Shown here piece by piece: positions 44,146 to 52,769 of a DNA stretch of 64,000 bases. The position numbers and the translations under genes were made by a program. This DNA is from Microbacterium sp. C5A9 (GTDB lineage: Bacteria; Actinomycetota; Actinomycetes; Actinomycetales; Microbacteriaceae): assembly GCF_022627955.1 (NCBI RefSeq), contig NZ_JABXGD010000006.1, forward strand, positions 124,001 through 188,000, written 5' to 3'. Numbering within the stretch: the stretch's first letter is position 1; every line of letters starts with the position of its first letter. The notes under the pieces are model-generated. The model ran no database searches. It was not told where the DNA came from and worked only from the letters and a program-made list of their open reading frames with translations.

Positions 44146-44586
44146 TCAGCCCTCTCGGAGAGATCTCACCATGCTGCGCAGGGCGCGAAGAGCGGCCTGC
44201 TGTTCCGCATCCGTCATGCCCGACAGCATCCGGACCTCCACCGACCGCACGGCGGCCGTCGCCTGCGCGAGACTCCGCCGTCCCCGCTCGGTGAGAGTCG
44301 CGGGCAGGACCCTCCCCGCGGGCGCCGCGCCGGGCCGGGTGACGTAGCCGTCCTTCTCGAGCGACTGCAGCAGGACGTTCATGGACTGGCGCGTCACGAA
44401 CGCCCCTCGCGCGAGCTCGGAGTTCGACATCCCCGGCCGCTGCGCGAGCAGCTCCAGGCAGGAGTAATGCGTGATGGTCATCCCGAGCGGTCGGAGCACC
44501 TCCTCCATCGCCGAACGCAGAGCGCTCGCCGCCTCCTTGAGCAGATACCCGAGCGAGGTGTCGAGGTCGATGCCGTCTTGACGCAT
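44146..44586 (-). CDS. MarR-family regulator of the adjacent VOC gene
   Basis: A 146-residue winged-helix protein: MTITHYSCLELLAQRPG, SNSELARGAFVTRQSMNVLL recognition region, wing with APAGRVLPATLTERG. ATG 44586 begins at the edge of a perfect operator repeat; CAGACT plus six bases precedes it. Divergent from a VOC-domain gene, with twin operators between, so autorepression and control of that gene are likely. Ligand unknown. Confidence 0.88.
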   Translation of the reverse strand: MRQDGIDLDTSLGYLLKEAASALRSAMEEVLRPLGMTITHYSCLELLAQRPGMSNSELARGAFVTRQSMNVLLQSLEKDGYVTRPGAAPAGRVLPATLTERGRRSLAQATAAVRSVEVRMLSGMTDAEQQAALRALRSMVRSLREG

Positions 44587-44629
44587 GTCAGTAGTCTGAC
44601 ATACGCTCATGCATGTCAGATAACTGACA
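44585..44629. promoter_or_regulatory. Twin MarR operators and VOC promoter
   Basis: Two perfect inverted repeats with identical arms and 4-base centres: TGTCAG-TAGT-CTGACA at 44586-44601 and TGTCAG-ATAA-CTGACA at 44614-44629, 28 bases centre to centre. The CTGACA of the first (44596-44601) can be a -35 and GATAAC in the second (44619-44624) a -10 for the VOC gene, with a 17-base spacer. Repressor binding would cover both boxes and the marR start codon. Confidence 0.75.
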
Positions 44630-44649
44630 CGTACGGAAAGAGACTCATC

Positions 44650-45018
44650 ATGCCCGTCACCGGCCCCGACTTCCTCTCGCTCCAGACCCGCGACCTCGCG
44701 GCATCCCAGGCGTTCTACGAGCAGTACCTCGGACTCGTCCGCTCGCAGGCCGGCCCGCCCCATGCCGTCGTGTTCGAGACGACGCCCATCGCCTTCGCAC
44801 TGCGCGATCTCGTGCCGGGCACCGATCTCGATTCCGTCGACCAGCCCGGGATCGGGGCGGCGATCTGGCTGCACGCGACGGACGTACAGGGCATCCACGA
44901 CGCCCTCCTGGCCGACGGCCACACGATCGTCGCGGCGCCGATCGACGGACCGTTCGGCCGCACCTTCACGTTCGCCGACCCCGACGGATACCGCATCACG
45001 CTGCACGACCGCGCCTGA
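44650..45018 (+). CDS. VOC-family (glyoxalase/bleomycin-resistance-like) protein
   Basis: A 122-residue protein with the paired beta-alpha-beta-beta-beta fold of the VOC superfamily: FLSLQTRDLAASQAFYEQYL at the start and FTFADPDGYRITLHD at the end. Metal-ligand positions are not all evident, so it may be a binding protein or an enzyme. GGAAAGAG precedes ATG 44650 by eight bases. Divergent from its probable MarR regulator. Role inferred: detoxification of a small electrophile or antibiotic. Confidence 0.85.
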   Translation: MPVTGPDFLSLQTRDLAASQAFYEQYLGLVRSQAGPPHAVVFETTPIAFALRDLVPGTDLDSVDQPGIGAAIWLHATDVQGIHDALLADGHTIVAAPIDGPFGRTFTFADPDGYRITLHDRA

Positions 45019-45036
45019 GCGCCGGACGACTCCTCG

Positions 45037-46143
45037 TCATTCCGGGCGCTGCGAGCTCTCTCGGACGAGGATCTGCAGGGGCAGGCGCACCGTCATCGGG
45101 TCGGCATCCGGCTGCTCCAGCCGGCGCGCGAGCAGCTGCACCGCGGCACGGCCGAGGTCGATCATCGGCTGACGGACCGTGGTCAGTGCAGGCCGTGACA
45201 GTGCGGCGGCCTCGATGCCGTCGAAGCCCGTGACCCGCACGTCGGCCGGGACGCGGAGGCCCGCCGATCGGAACGCGTCGATCGCGCCGAGAGCCATCTG
45301 ATCGTTCGCGGCGACCAGCGCGGTGGGCACACCGCGAGCGATCAGCTCCTCCCCCGCACGCCGACCCGCGGCGCGGGTGAAGTCGCCGCGGAGCACCGTG
45401 ACCTCGTCGAGCGCGATGCCCGCCTCGACGACGGCATCCACGAAGCCGTCCCAGCGCTGTGCGCCGTCGGGCGAGTCCTCGGGACCGCCGAGGAACGCGA
45501 GGCCTCCGGGGTCGGCCTCCGCGAGCACGAGGCGCGTGAGCTCGGCCATCGCCTCGGCGTTGCTGACGGTCACGTGATCGTAGTCGTCGCCGCGCGCGGG
45601 GCCGGAGAGCACGACCACCGGGATGCGCTGCGCGAGGCGGGCCAGCACGTCGTCGGGAACGCTCTGGGCGAGCACCATCAGCCCGTCGACCCGGCCGGCG
45701 ATGTCGCGCACGGTCTCGCGGGTGGGGTCGTCGCGGCCCACGCCGATCATGAGCACGAACCCCTGCTTCCACGCCTCCAGCTCGGCGCCGCGCAGCACCT
45801 CGTCGAGGAAGAGCATGGTCGGCTGCGGCGCACCGGCGTCAGCGGTCTCGCGGTCGACGGTGAACGGCGGGCTCGACGATGCGGCGTCTCCGAGCACGTC
45901 GAGCATCGGAGCGTCGTCCGACGCGTCGAACCCGGGGAAGTACAGCCCGAGCACCCCCGTACGCCTCTCGGCCAGCCCGCGGGCGCTGCCGCTCGGCACG
46001 TATCGAAGCTCGGTGACGGCGTCGAGCACGCGCTCGCGCGTGGCAGGGCGCACCGCATCCGGCTGCCGCAGCACGCGGGAGACCGTGGCGATCGACACCC
46101 CGGCGCGCTCCGCGACGTCGTAGACGGTCGCCTTCTTGCTCAC
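45037..46143 (-). CDS. LacI-family transcriptional regulator
   Basis: A 368-residue repressor with helix-turn-helix ATVYDVAERAGVSIATVSRV, hinge YVPSGSARGLAERR and a sugar-sensor domain (DHVTVSNAEAM, AANDQMALGAIDAF). GTG 46143 follows GGAGGATCACGC. It carries about 25 extra residues in the sensor domain near residue 90. About 1 kb upstream of the Opp/GH1 operon, whose promoter holds a LacI-type operator; it is the likely regulator. No similar operator was found in its own leader. Confidence 0.88.
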   Translation of the reverse strand: MSKKATVYDVAERAGVSIATVSRVLRQPDAVRPATRERVLDAVTELRYVPSGSARGLAERRTGVLGLYFPGFDASDDAPMLDVLGDAASSSPPFTVDRETADAGAPQPTMLFLDEVLRGAELEAWKQGFVLMIGVGRDDPTRETVRDIAGRVDGLMVLAQSVPDDVLARLAQRIPVVVLSGPARGDDYDHVTVSNAEAMAELTRLVLAEADPGGLAFLGGPEDSPDGAQRWDGFVDAVVEAGIALDEVTVLRGDFTRAAGRRAGEELIARGVPTALVAANDQMALGAIDAFRSAGLRVPADVRVTGFDGIEAAALSRPALTTVRQPMIDLGRAAVQLLARRLEQPDADPMTVRLPLQILVRESSQRPE

Positions 46144-46186
46144 GCGTGATCCTCCTCGGGGTGGGTGTGCACCAGGGTACTCGGGG

Positions 46187-46822
46187 TCACAGCGGTGCCG
46201 ATGCGCGCCGGCGGGCGAGCAGCGATCCGTGCGGTCGGACGCTCACCTCGTCGGGCATGCGTGCGCGGCGCTCCGCGGAGACGACGTCGAATCCGGCATC
46301 CCCGAGACAGACACCGAGCGCCTCCGCCGACCAGAAGTACGCGGGGGCGACCGCATGCGCGAAGGGCGCACGCGGTTCGCCGTCGAAGAATCCGAGCAGG
46401 ATGCTGCCGTCCGGAGCCAGCACACGCGCGAACTCGTCGAGGATCCCAGGGAGGTCGTCGGGCGGGGTGTGGATCAGCGAGTACCAGGCGAGGATCCCGC
46501 CGACCGACCCCGTCGCGTACGGAAGCGCGCGGAAGGAGCCGACGTCGAACGGGATGTCGGGGTGCCGGCTGCAGGCGGCGTCGACGAACGCCGCAGAGAG
46601 ATCGATGCCGCGGGTCTCGCGTCCGCGCTGAGCGAGGAACCCCGTCCAGTGTCCCGGACCGCAGCCGGCATCCAGCAGCATGCCTGTCGTGGCCTCGCAC
46701 CAGCGGGCGATCATGGCCGCGTCGCGCGCATCCATCTGCTCGATCGCACCGGCGAGCGCGATGTACTCCGCGGCCCGCGCGTCGTACGCCGCCGCGATGC
46801 CGTCGTCCGATCCGGCGCGCAT
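46187..46822 (-). CDS. Class I SAM-dependent methyltransferase
   Basis: A 211-residue methyltransferase. Motif I LLDAGCGPGHWTGFLA, acidic strand RGIDLSAAF, motif PYATGSVGGILAWYSLIH and post-motif region VLAPDGSILLGFFDG. No target-specific domain is visible. ATG 46822 overlaps the rsmI stop (TGATG), so translated by coupling with rsmI. Substrate unknown. Confidence 0.85.
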   Translation of the reverse strand: MRAGSDDGIAAAYDARAAEYIALAGAIEQMDARDAAMIARWCEATTGMLLDAGCGPGHWTGFLAQRGRETRGIDLSAAFVDAACSRHPDIPFDVGSFRALPYATGSVGGILAWYSLIHTPPDDLPGILDEFARVLAPDGSILLGFFDGEPRAPFAHAVAPAYFWSAEALGVCLGDAGFDVVSAERRARMPDEVSVRPHGSLLARRRASAPL

Positions 46823-47637
46823 CAGCGGGCGGCGAGCGCTGCCTGGTACAGGTCTCGCGACGACAGTCCGGTGGCGGCGGCGACCTCGGCGCAGGCGTCC
46901 TTCAAGCGGATGCCGGACGCGACGAGCCGCTGCACCTGTGCGAGAGCGTCCTCCGCGGATGCCTCGCGACGCGGCGCTCCCTCGACGACCACCACGATCT
47001 CGCCCTTCACCCCCGCAGTCGCCCACTCGACCAGCTCGGCCGCGGTGCCTCGACGGACCTCTTCGTAGAACTTCGTCAGCTCGCGGCAGACCGCGATGCG
47101 CCGGTCGTCGCCGAAGGCGGTGCCCATGTCGGCGAGAGTCGACGCGAGGCGGGCGGGCGACTCGAAGAAGACCAGGGTGCGGGGCTCGGCGGCGAGCGCT
47201 CGCAGCGTCGACCGTCGCTCCCCCGGCTTGCGCGGCAGGAACCCCTCGAAGGTGAAACGGTCGGTCGGCAGACCCGAGATCGCGAGCGCCATGATCACGG
47301 CGCTCGGACCGGGGATCGCGGTCACCGTGACGCCCTGCGCGACGGCCTCGGCGACGAGACCGTAGCCGGGGTCGCTGATCGCCGGCATCCCGGCATCGCT
47401 GACGACCACGATGTCCTGCTCCACGGCGAGCGCCGCGAGCTCGGCGGACTTCTGCTTCTCGTTGTGGTCGTGCAGGGCAATCAGACGGGGCCTGTTCGCG
47501 ATCTGCAGCGCCTGCAGCAGCCGACCGGTGGTGCGGGTGTCCTCCGCGACGACGACCTCGGCGTTCTCGAGCACCTCGATGAGGCGGCGGGACGCATCCC
47601 CGAGGTTTCCGATCGGTGTGGCGGCGAGGATGATCAC
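46822..47637 (-). CDS. rsmI: 16S rRNA (cytidine1402-2'-O)-methyltransferase
   Basis: A 271-residue enzyme of the tetrapyrrole-methylase fold. Motifs: LAATPIGNLGD, VVAEDTRTTGRLL, DAGMPAISDPGYGLV, IPGPSAVIMALAISGLPTDRFTFEGFLPRK. It 2'-O-methylates C1402 in the ribosomal P site. GTG 47637 is set by TAAGCT plus six bases upstream. Divergent from a protein mannosyltransferase, a pairing conserved in actinobacteria. Confidence 0.95.
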   Translation of the reverse strand: MIILAATPIGNLGDASRRLIEVLENAEVVVAEDTRTTGRLLQALQIANRPRLIALHDHNEKQKSAELAALAVEQDIVVVSDAGMPAISDPGYGLVAEAVAQGVTVTAIPGPSAVIMALAISGLPTDRFTFEGFLPRKPGERRSTLRALAAEPRTLVFFESPARLASTLADMGTAFGDDRRIAVCRELTKFYEEVRRGTAAELVEWATAGVKGEIVVVVEGAPRREASAEDALAQVQRLVASGIRLKDACAEVAAATGLSSRDLYQAALAAR

Positions 47638-47643
47638 CCGCCC

Positions 47644-47696
47644 AGCTTAGGCGCGACCGCGTCGCCCGGTCGTCGGAGACGCTCGTTGTCTAGGCT
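47644..47696. promoter_or_regulatory. Divergent leaderless promoters of rsmI and the mannosyltransferase
   Basis: Minus strand TAAGCT (complement 47644-47649) ends six bases before the rsmI GTG. Plus strand TAGGCT (47691-47696) ends six bases before GTG 47703. Both fit the leaderless pattern. Confidence 0.6.
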
Positions 47697-47702
47697 GGAG
47701 CC

Positions 47703-49256
47703 GTGACCGCGCCCGTGCCCCTGCTGCCCGCTCCTGAGGAGCGCCCGACGCGGTACGGGCAGCTGCGCGACCGCATCCTGCAGGACCCCGACTGGGGGCG
47801 GATGCTGCGCTGGTTCGCGCCGCTCGTCGTCACCGTCGTGGCGGCCGTGCTGCGCCTGGTCAACCTGGGTCATCCGCATCAGCTCGCCTTCGACGAGACC
47901 TACTACGTCAAGGACGCGTGGTCGCTGTGGACGCTCGGCTATGAGGGGACGTGGGGTGAGAACGCGAACGAGGCGTTCATCACGCTGCAGCAGCTGCCAC
48001 TCGCCGACAACGGCTCGTTCGTCGTGCATCCCCCGCTCGGCAAGTGGCTGATCGCGCTGGGCATGTCGATCGGCGGCCCCGACAACACCGTGGGGTGGCG
48101 CCTCGCCACCGCGCTCCTCGGCACCGCCACCGTGCTGCTGGTCTACCTGGTCGCGCGCCGCCTCACCGGGTCGATCGTCGTCGCGACCGTCGCCGGCTCG
48201 CTGCTCGCGATCGACGGACTGAGCATCGTCCTGAGCCGCACGGCACTCCTCGACGGCCCCCTGACCTTCTTCATCGTGCTGGGCGCACTGTTCATCCTCA
48301 TCGACCGCGACCGCACGATCCCGCTGCTCGAGAGACCGGACGCCGACTCCCCCGAGCCGCTGTGGGGGCGGGTGCTCTGGCGTCGTCCCTGGCTGATCGC
48401 CGCGGGTGTCGCGCTCGGCGCCGCGTGCGCCGTCAAGTGGTCGGGCCTGTACGCGCTCGCCGCCTTCGGCCTCTACGTCGTCGTGACCGATGCGCTCGCC
48501 CGTCGCCGCGCGGGCGTCGTGCTGTGGCCCAGCGCTGCGGCGTTCCGGCAGGGCCCGGTGTCGTTCGTGCTGCTCGTGCTGCCGGCGTTCGCGACCTACC
48601 TCGTGAGCTGGACGGGGTGGCTCGTGACCGACGGCGGGTACTCCCGCGACAGCGATCCGAACCCGTTCATCGCGCTGTGGAACTACCACCGTGCGATCCT
48701 CAACTTCCACGTCGGCCTGAACAGCGGGCACCCCTACGCCAGCCCGGCGTGGGAATGGCCGCTCCTGCTGCGCCCGACCGCGGTGTGGGTCGGCACCGAC
48801 CCCGCGCCGTGCGGGGTCGACCACTGCATCGCCGTGATCTCCACGATCCCGAATCCGCTGATCTGGTACGCGAGCATCGCCGCGGCGGGGTACCTCGTCT
48901 ACCGACTCGTGCGTGCCTGGATCGCGCGTCGGCCGATCGACCCCGCGCTGACGTTCCCGCTGGTGGGTCTCGCGGCGACGTACATCCCGTGGCTGATGTT
49001 CCCCGAGCGCACGATCTTCCAGTTCTACACGGTGGCGATGGCGCCCTTCCTCGCGATCGCACTCGCGGTGGCGCTGCGCGCGATCGCGGGGCGACGCGAC
49101 GACCCGCTGCATCGCCGCCAGGCCGGTGAGCGCACGGTCATGGTGTTCCTCGCCGTCGTCGTGCTGGTCTCGGCCTTCTACTACCCGGTGTGGACCGGCG
49201 TGAGCGTGCCCTACGACTTCTGGCTCCTGCACAACTGGCTGCCGGGCTGGGTCTGA
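47703..49256 (+). CDS. pmt: Polyprenol-phosphate-mannose protein mannosyltransferase
   Basis: A 517-residue membrane protein of the PMT/GT39 family. About eleven helices; the catalytic Asp-Glu pair lies in the first extracytoplasmic loop as LAFDETYYVKD, followed by VVHPPLGKWLIALG. It transfers mannose from a polyprenol carrier to Ser/Thr of secreted proteins during Sec translocation. GTG start supported by leaderless spacing. Followed by a short tandem repeat and a convergent permease gene. Confidence 0.93.
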   Translation: MTAPVPLLPAPEERPTRYGQLRDRILQDPDWGRMLRWFAPLVVTVVAAVLRLVNLGHPHQLAFDETYYVKDAWSLWTLGYEGTWGENANEAFITLQQLPLADNGSFVVHPPLGKWLIALGMSIGGPDNTVGWRLATALLGTATVLLVYLVARRLTGSIVVATVAGSLLAIDGLSIVLSRTALLDGPLTFFIVLGALFILIDRDRTIPLLERPDADSPEPLWGRVLWRRPWLIAAGVALGAACAVKWSGLYALAAFGLYVVVTDALARRRAGVVLWPSAAAFRQGPVSFVLLVLPAFATYLVSWTGWLVTDGGYSRDSDPNPFIALWNYHRAILNFHVGLNSGHPYASPAWEWPLLLRPTAVWVGTDPAPCGVDHCIAVISTIPNPLIWYASIAAAGYLVYRLVRAWIARRPIDPALTFPLVGLAATYIPWLMFPERTIFQFYTVAMAPFLAIALAVALRAIAGRRDDPLHRRQAGERTVMVFLAVVVLVSAFYYPVWTGVSVPYDFWLLHNWLPGWV

Positions 49257-49297
49257 CCCGTCAGCCGGTGAGGCCCGTCAGCCGGTGAGGCCCGTCA
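49257..49297. repeat. 17-bp tandem repeat, 2.4 copies
   Basis: CCCGTCAGCCGGTGAGG at 49257-49273 and 49274-49290, then CCCGTCA. It begins next to the mannosyltransferase stop and runs into the permease stop codon. The repeat contains short inverted bases but no strong hairpin. Confidence 0.85.
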
Positions 49298-50665
49298 TCT
49301 CCTGACACGCGTCAGGCGCGCGACGACCAGCAGCACCCCGGTCAGACCGATCGTCAGCAGCAGCTGCACGCGCGCCGTCTCGTCGATCAGCGACAGCGTG
49401 ATGACGCCCGCGAGCAGCACCAGGCACGCCCACGACAGCCACGGGAATCCCCACATGCGCATCGGCATCGCCGCACCCGAGCGATCGGCACGACGGCGCA
49501 GGATGATCTGCGACACCGCCGTCGCCGACCAGATGATGAGGACGGTCGACCCCACGATGTTCAACAGCACCGGGAGCACCACCCCGGGGAACGCCCCGTT
49601 CAGCCCGACGGTGACGAACCCGAACGCGACCGAGGCGAGCACGGCCACAGTCGGCACACCCCGCCCGGTCGTGCGGGTGGCCGCCGCCGGTGCGAGGCCG
49701 CGCTCGCCGAGGGAGTACGCCATGCGCGAGGCCCCGTAGATGTTCGCGTTCATCGCCGAGAGCAGCGCGATCACCACGATGAGGTCCATCACCAGGGCGA
49801 CGCCCGGCACCTGCAGCGTCTCGAGCACGGCCGAGAAGGGACCGTCCGCGACCGCGGCGTCGTTCCACGGGACCACCGACACGATCACGAAGATCGACCC
49901 AACGTAGAAGATCATGATGCGCACGAGCACCTCGCGCACGATCCGGCGGATGTTGCGCGAGGGATCGTCGGATTCGGCGGCGGCGATCGCGACGACCTCG
50001 GTGCCGCCGAACGCGAACATCACGATCAGGAGCGCCGCCGCGATGCCGGTCATGCCGTTCGGGGCGAAGCCGCCGTGGTCGACGAGGTTGCCGATGCCGG
50101 TCGCCGGCACCCCCGGGATGAGCCCCATGATGGCGCACACCCCGACCCCGAGGAACGCGATGATCGCGGCGACCTTGATCGCCGCGAACCAGAACTCGAA
50201 CCGACCGTAGTTGCCGACGCCGAAGAGGTTCACCGCGGTCAGCGCCACGACGAAGACGAGCACCCACACCCAGGCGGCGATGCCCGGGGTCCTGGCCGCG
50301 ACGATGCCGGCGGCGGCGGTGGCCTCGGCCGCGATCACCACGACCAGCTGGATCCAGTACAGCCAGCCGACCGCGCTGCCGGCGCTGCGTCCCATCGCCG
50401 TCTGCGCGTATGAGCTGAACGCACCGGGAGTCGGTCGGGCAGCGACCATCTCGGCGAGCATCGCCATGACGAGCACCACGATGCCGCCGGCGACGAGGTA
50501 GGAGATCAGGACGGCGGGGCCGGCGATGCTGATCGCCTGTCCCGAGCCGACGAAGAGCCCGGCGCCGATCGCGCCGCCGAGTCCCATCATCGAGATCTGG
50601 CGACGAGTCAGCCCCTGGTGCAGCCCGCCGGTCGTGGTCGTCGTGGTCAGGGGAGCCGCATGCAC
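49295..50665 (-). CDS. APC-family amino acid permease
   Basis: A 456-residue transporter with twelve predicted helices. The substrate-gating signature is MGLGGAIGAGLFVGSG in helix 1 and the FAFGGTEVVAIAAAESDDP block in helix 6, typical of the amino acid transporter (AAT) family. GTG 50665 is set by TAGGCT plus six bases. An N-terminal poly-Thr stretch (LTTTTTTGG) precedes helix 1. Substrate not determinable. Confidence 0.9.
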   Translation of the reverse strand: MHAAPLTTTTTTGGLHQGLTRRQISMMGLGGAIGAGLFVGSGQAISIAGPAVLISYLVAGGIVVLVMAMLAEMVAARPTPGAFSSYAQTAMGRSAGSAVGWLYWIQLVVVIAAEATAAAGIVAARTPGIAAWVWVLVFVVALTAVNLFGVGNYGRFEFWFAAIKVAAIIAFLGVGVCAIMGLIPGVPATGIGNLVDHGGFAPNGMTGIAAALLIVMFAFGGTEVVAIAAAESDDPSRNIRRIVREVLVRIMIFYVGSIFVIVSVVPWNDAAVADGPFSAVLETLQVPGVALVMDLIVVIALLSAMNANIYGASRMAYSLGERGLAPAAATRTTGRGVPTVAVLASVAFGFVTVGLNGAFPGVVLPVLLNIVGSTVLIIWSATAVSQIILRRRADRSGAAMPMRMWGFPWLSWACLVLLAGVITLSLIDETARVQLLLTIGLTGVLLVVARLTRVRR

Positions 50666-50671
50666 CGGCCC

Positions 50672-50702
50672 AGCCTAAGCGACCAGACGAGCGGGCTACG
50701 AT
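50672..50702. promoter_or_regulatory. Back-to-back leaderless -10 boxes
   Basis: TAGGCT on the minus strand (complement 50672-50677) for the permease and TACGAT (50697-50702) for the small plus-strand gene, each six bases from the start codon, within 43 bases. Confidence 0.6.
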
Positions 50703-50708
50703 CTCACG

Positions 50709-50927
50709 ATGGGCAGCCCCTCCGGTTTCGAGTTCGTGGTGCGCGGTGACGACGTCGTCATCCGTCACCACGGCGTGACGGCTGCCGTGCTGCGCGGAGC
50801 CCGGGCGACCGATTTCCTCGCACAGGTCGAGCAGGGCGACCCTCAGCTGCTCATGGCGCGACTCACCGGGAACTACCGCCGAGGCAACGAGCGCGCCGCC
50901 CGACAGCATCCGCGTCACGCGGGCTGA
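50709..50927 (+). CDS. Small protein of unknown function (72 aa)
   Basis: A 72-residue basic protein: FEFVVRGDDVVIRHHGVTAAVLRG forms likely beta strands, then an amphipathic helix, and a basic tail with NYRRGNERAARQHP. No signal peptide or membrane segment. Supported as real by a TACGAT box six bases before ATG and codon use with high third-position GC. Ends four bases from the convergent DUF255 gene. Function not recognised. Confidence 0.7.
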   Translation: MGSPSGFEFVVRGDDVVIRHHGVTAAVLRGARATDFLAQVEQGDPQLLMARLTGNYRRGNERAARQHPRHAG

Positions 50928-50931
50928 TCGC

Positions 50932-52731
50932 TCAGCGCGCGAGCGAGATCGCGGAGGGCTCGCTCACCGGAAGCCGGCACACGAACGCCCGGCAGTCGTA
51001 TGCCTGCTCCGCCGCGCTCCCCTTGCCCTCGAAGAGCTCGAACCCCGCATCGGCGAACGCCCGCGCCTGCGCCGGCGAGACGATCGCCGTCACGTCGGTG
51101 TCGGCCTCGCGCGCCGCCGCGACGAGCGCGCCCGTCGGCGCCTCGGTCACGACGACCAGCTGTCTCGGCGCGTCGACGAGACCGGCCGCCGCGCGCAGCA
51201 GGCTCCCGTGCGCGAACGGCTGCGAGACGGCCTGCGCGGCGTGTGCGCGCACGCGCTCGGCCGCGGCCTCGCGGTACTGCTCCCCTGCACCGAGCCGCCA
51301 CGCGGTGAGCGATGCGGCGGCCACGGCTGCCGCATCCGACGGCAGATCGCCGTCCGACTGGTCGGGAGCGGTCGCGATGCCGTGCGCGGCGAGCAGCGGA
51401 TCACCCTCGAGACCCCTGATGGCTGTGTCGAGCAGCGTCCGCGCCTCGACGGCCCATGCCGCGTCTCCCGTCGCGAGGGCGAGCGCGAACAGACCCTCGG
51501 CCAGGAGTGCGACGTCCGCGGCGGTCGCGACGGCGTCCGAGGCGGCACCCTCGAGAGAGGCACGCACGAGCGCTCCCGTCGCGTCGCGATTGACCCGCAG
51601 CACGACCTCGGCGGCGTCGGCAGCCGCCTGCACCCAGGAGCGCTCCGCGAGGGACTCGCCGGCCCGAGCGAGTGCCCCGATGGCCAGACCGTTCCAGCCC
51701 GTGATGACCTTCCCGTCGACAGCGGGCGGCTCGAGTGCTCCCCGGTCCGCCGCCGGACGCAGGTAGTACCCGCCCTCGCTGCGCCGGCCGTCGATCCACG
51801 ACTCGGAATCCTGCGCGGCGCCGAAGCCCCCGCCGTCCCGGCGCAGCGTGCCCAGCAGGAAGTCCGCGATTCCCCGTGCTGTGTGCGCGTCGCCCGCATC
51901 GAGTGCGACGAGGAGCAGCTGCGCGTTGTCGGTCAGCATCCGCTCGTAGTGGGGCACGGTCCAGTCGCGCTGCGTCGCGTACCGGAAGAAGCCGCCGTCC
52001 TCATCGCGCAGGGCCGATGCCGCCATCGCGGCGAGCGCCCGGTCGGCAGCGGCCGAGGCATCCGGAGCCTCCCGCCGCACGAGCGGACTCTGCAGCATGC
52101 CCAGCGTGGTCGCGACAGGGAACTTCGGGGCGCCGCCGAAGCCGCCGAACATGCGGTCCTCGCGCTCGACGACCGTCTGCGCGGCCCGAGCGATCGACGC
52201 GGCATCCGGCAGGTCGGACGTCACGGACTCCGCGGCCTGCGCGAGCGCCGCCGTCACGGCATCCGCCGACTCCTCGGCCTGCGGGCGTCGCACGGTCCAT
52301 GCCTCGTGCACCGCCGCGAGCACGTCGCGGAATGCCGGCAGCGGCTGCCGAGCGACCGGCGGCCAGTAGGTGCCGGCGTAGAAGGTGCGGCCACGCGGCG
52401 TCGTGAAGACCGTGAGCGGCCACCCGAGGTTCTGCGTGAACGCGGAGGCGGCGGCCATGTAGGCGCCGTCCACGTCGGGATGCTCCTCGCGGTCGACCTT
52501 GACGGCCACGAAGCTCGCGTTGATCGCCGCCGCCGTCTCGGGATCGTCGAACGACTCCCGCGCCATCACGTGGCACCAGTGGCACGTCGAATAGCCGATC
52601 GAGATGAGCAGAGGGACCCCGCGGCGTTCGGCCTCGGCGAAGGCCTCCGGTCCCCACGGATACCAGTCGACCGGATTGTCGGCGTGTGCGCGCAGGTAGG
52701 GGCTGAGCGTGTCGGCGAGCCGGTTCGTCAT
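50932..52731 (-). CDS. DUF255 thioredoxin-domain protein (YyaL/SSP411 family)
   Basis: A 599-residue cytosolic protein. N-terminal thioredoxin-like domain with CHWC at residues 50-53 in [16 protein letters not shown], then a six-hairpin-like alpha/alpha barrel (about 200-599) with [14 protein letters not shown]. Very conserved family without proven function. ATG 52731 is set by TAGCGT plus six bases. About 70 residues shorter than E. coli relatives. Stands alone. Confidence 0.88.
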   Translation of the reverse strand: MTNRLADTLSPYLRAHADNPVDWYPWGPEAFAEAERRGVPLLISIGYSTCHWCHVMARESFDDPETAAAINASFVAVKVDREEHPDVDGAYMAAASAFTQNLGWPLTVFTTPRGRTFYAGTYWPPVARQPLPAFRDVLAAVHEAWTVRRPQAEESADAVTAALAQAAESVTSDLPDAASIARAAQTVVEREDRMFGGFGGAPKFPVATTLGMLQSPLVRREAPDASAAADRALAAMAASALRDEDGGFFRYATQRDWTVPHYERMLTDNAQLLLVALDAGDAHTARGIADFLLGTLRRDGGGFGAAQDSESWIDGRRSEGGYYLRPAADRGALEPPAVDGKVITGWNGLAIGALARAGESLAERSWVQAAADAAEVVLRVNRDATGALVRASLEGAASDAVATAADVALLAEGLFALALATGDAAWAVEARTLLDTAIRGLEGDPLLAAHGIATAPDQSDGDLPSDAAAVAAASLTAWRLGAGEQYREAAAERVRAHAAQAVSQPFAHGSLLRAAAGLVDAPRQLVVVTEAPTGALVAAAREADTDVTAIVSPAQARAFADAGFELFEGKGSAAEQAYDCRAFVCRLPVSEPSAISLAR

Positions 52732-52769
52732 ACCCTCACGCTACGCGGCTGCAGGGTCCTCCGGGCCGG

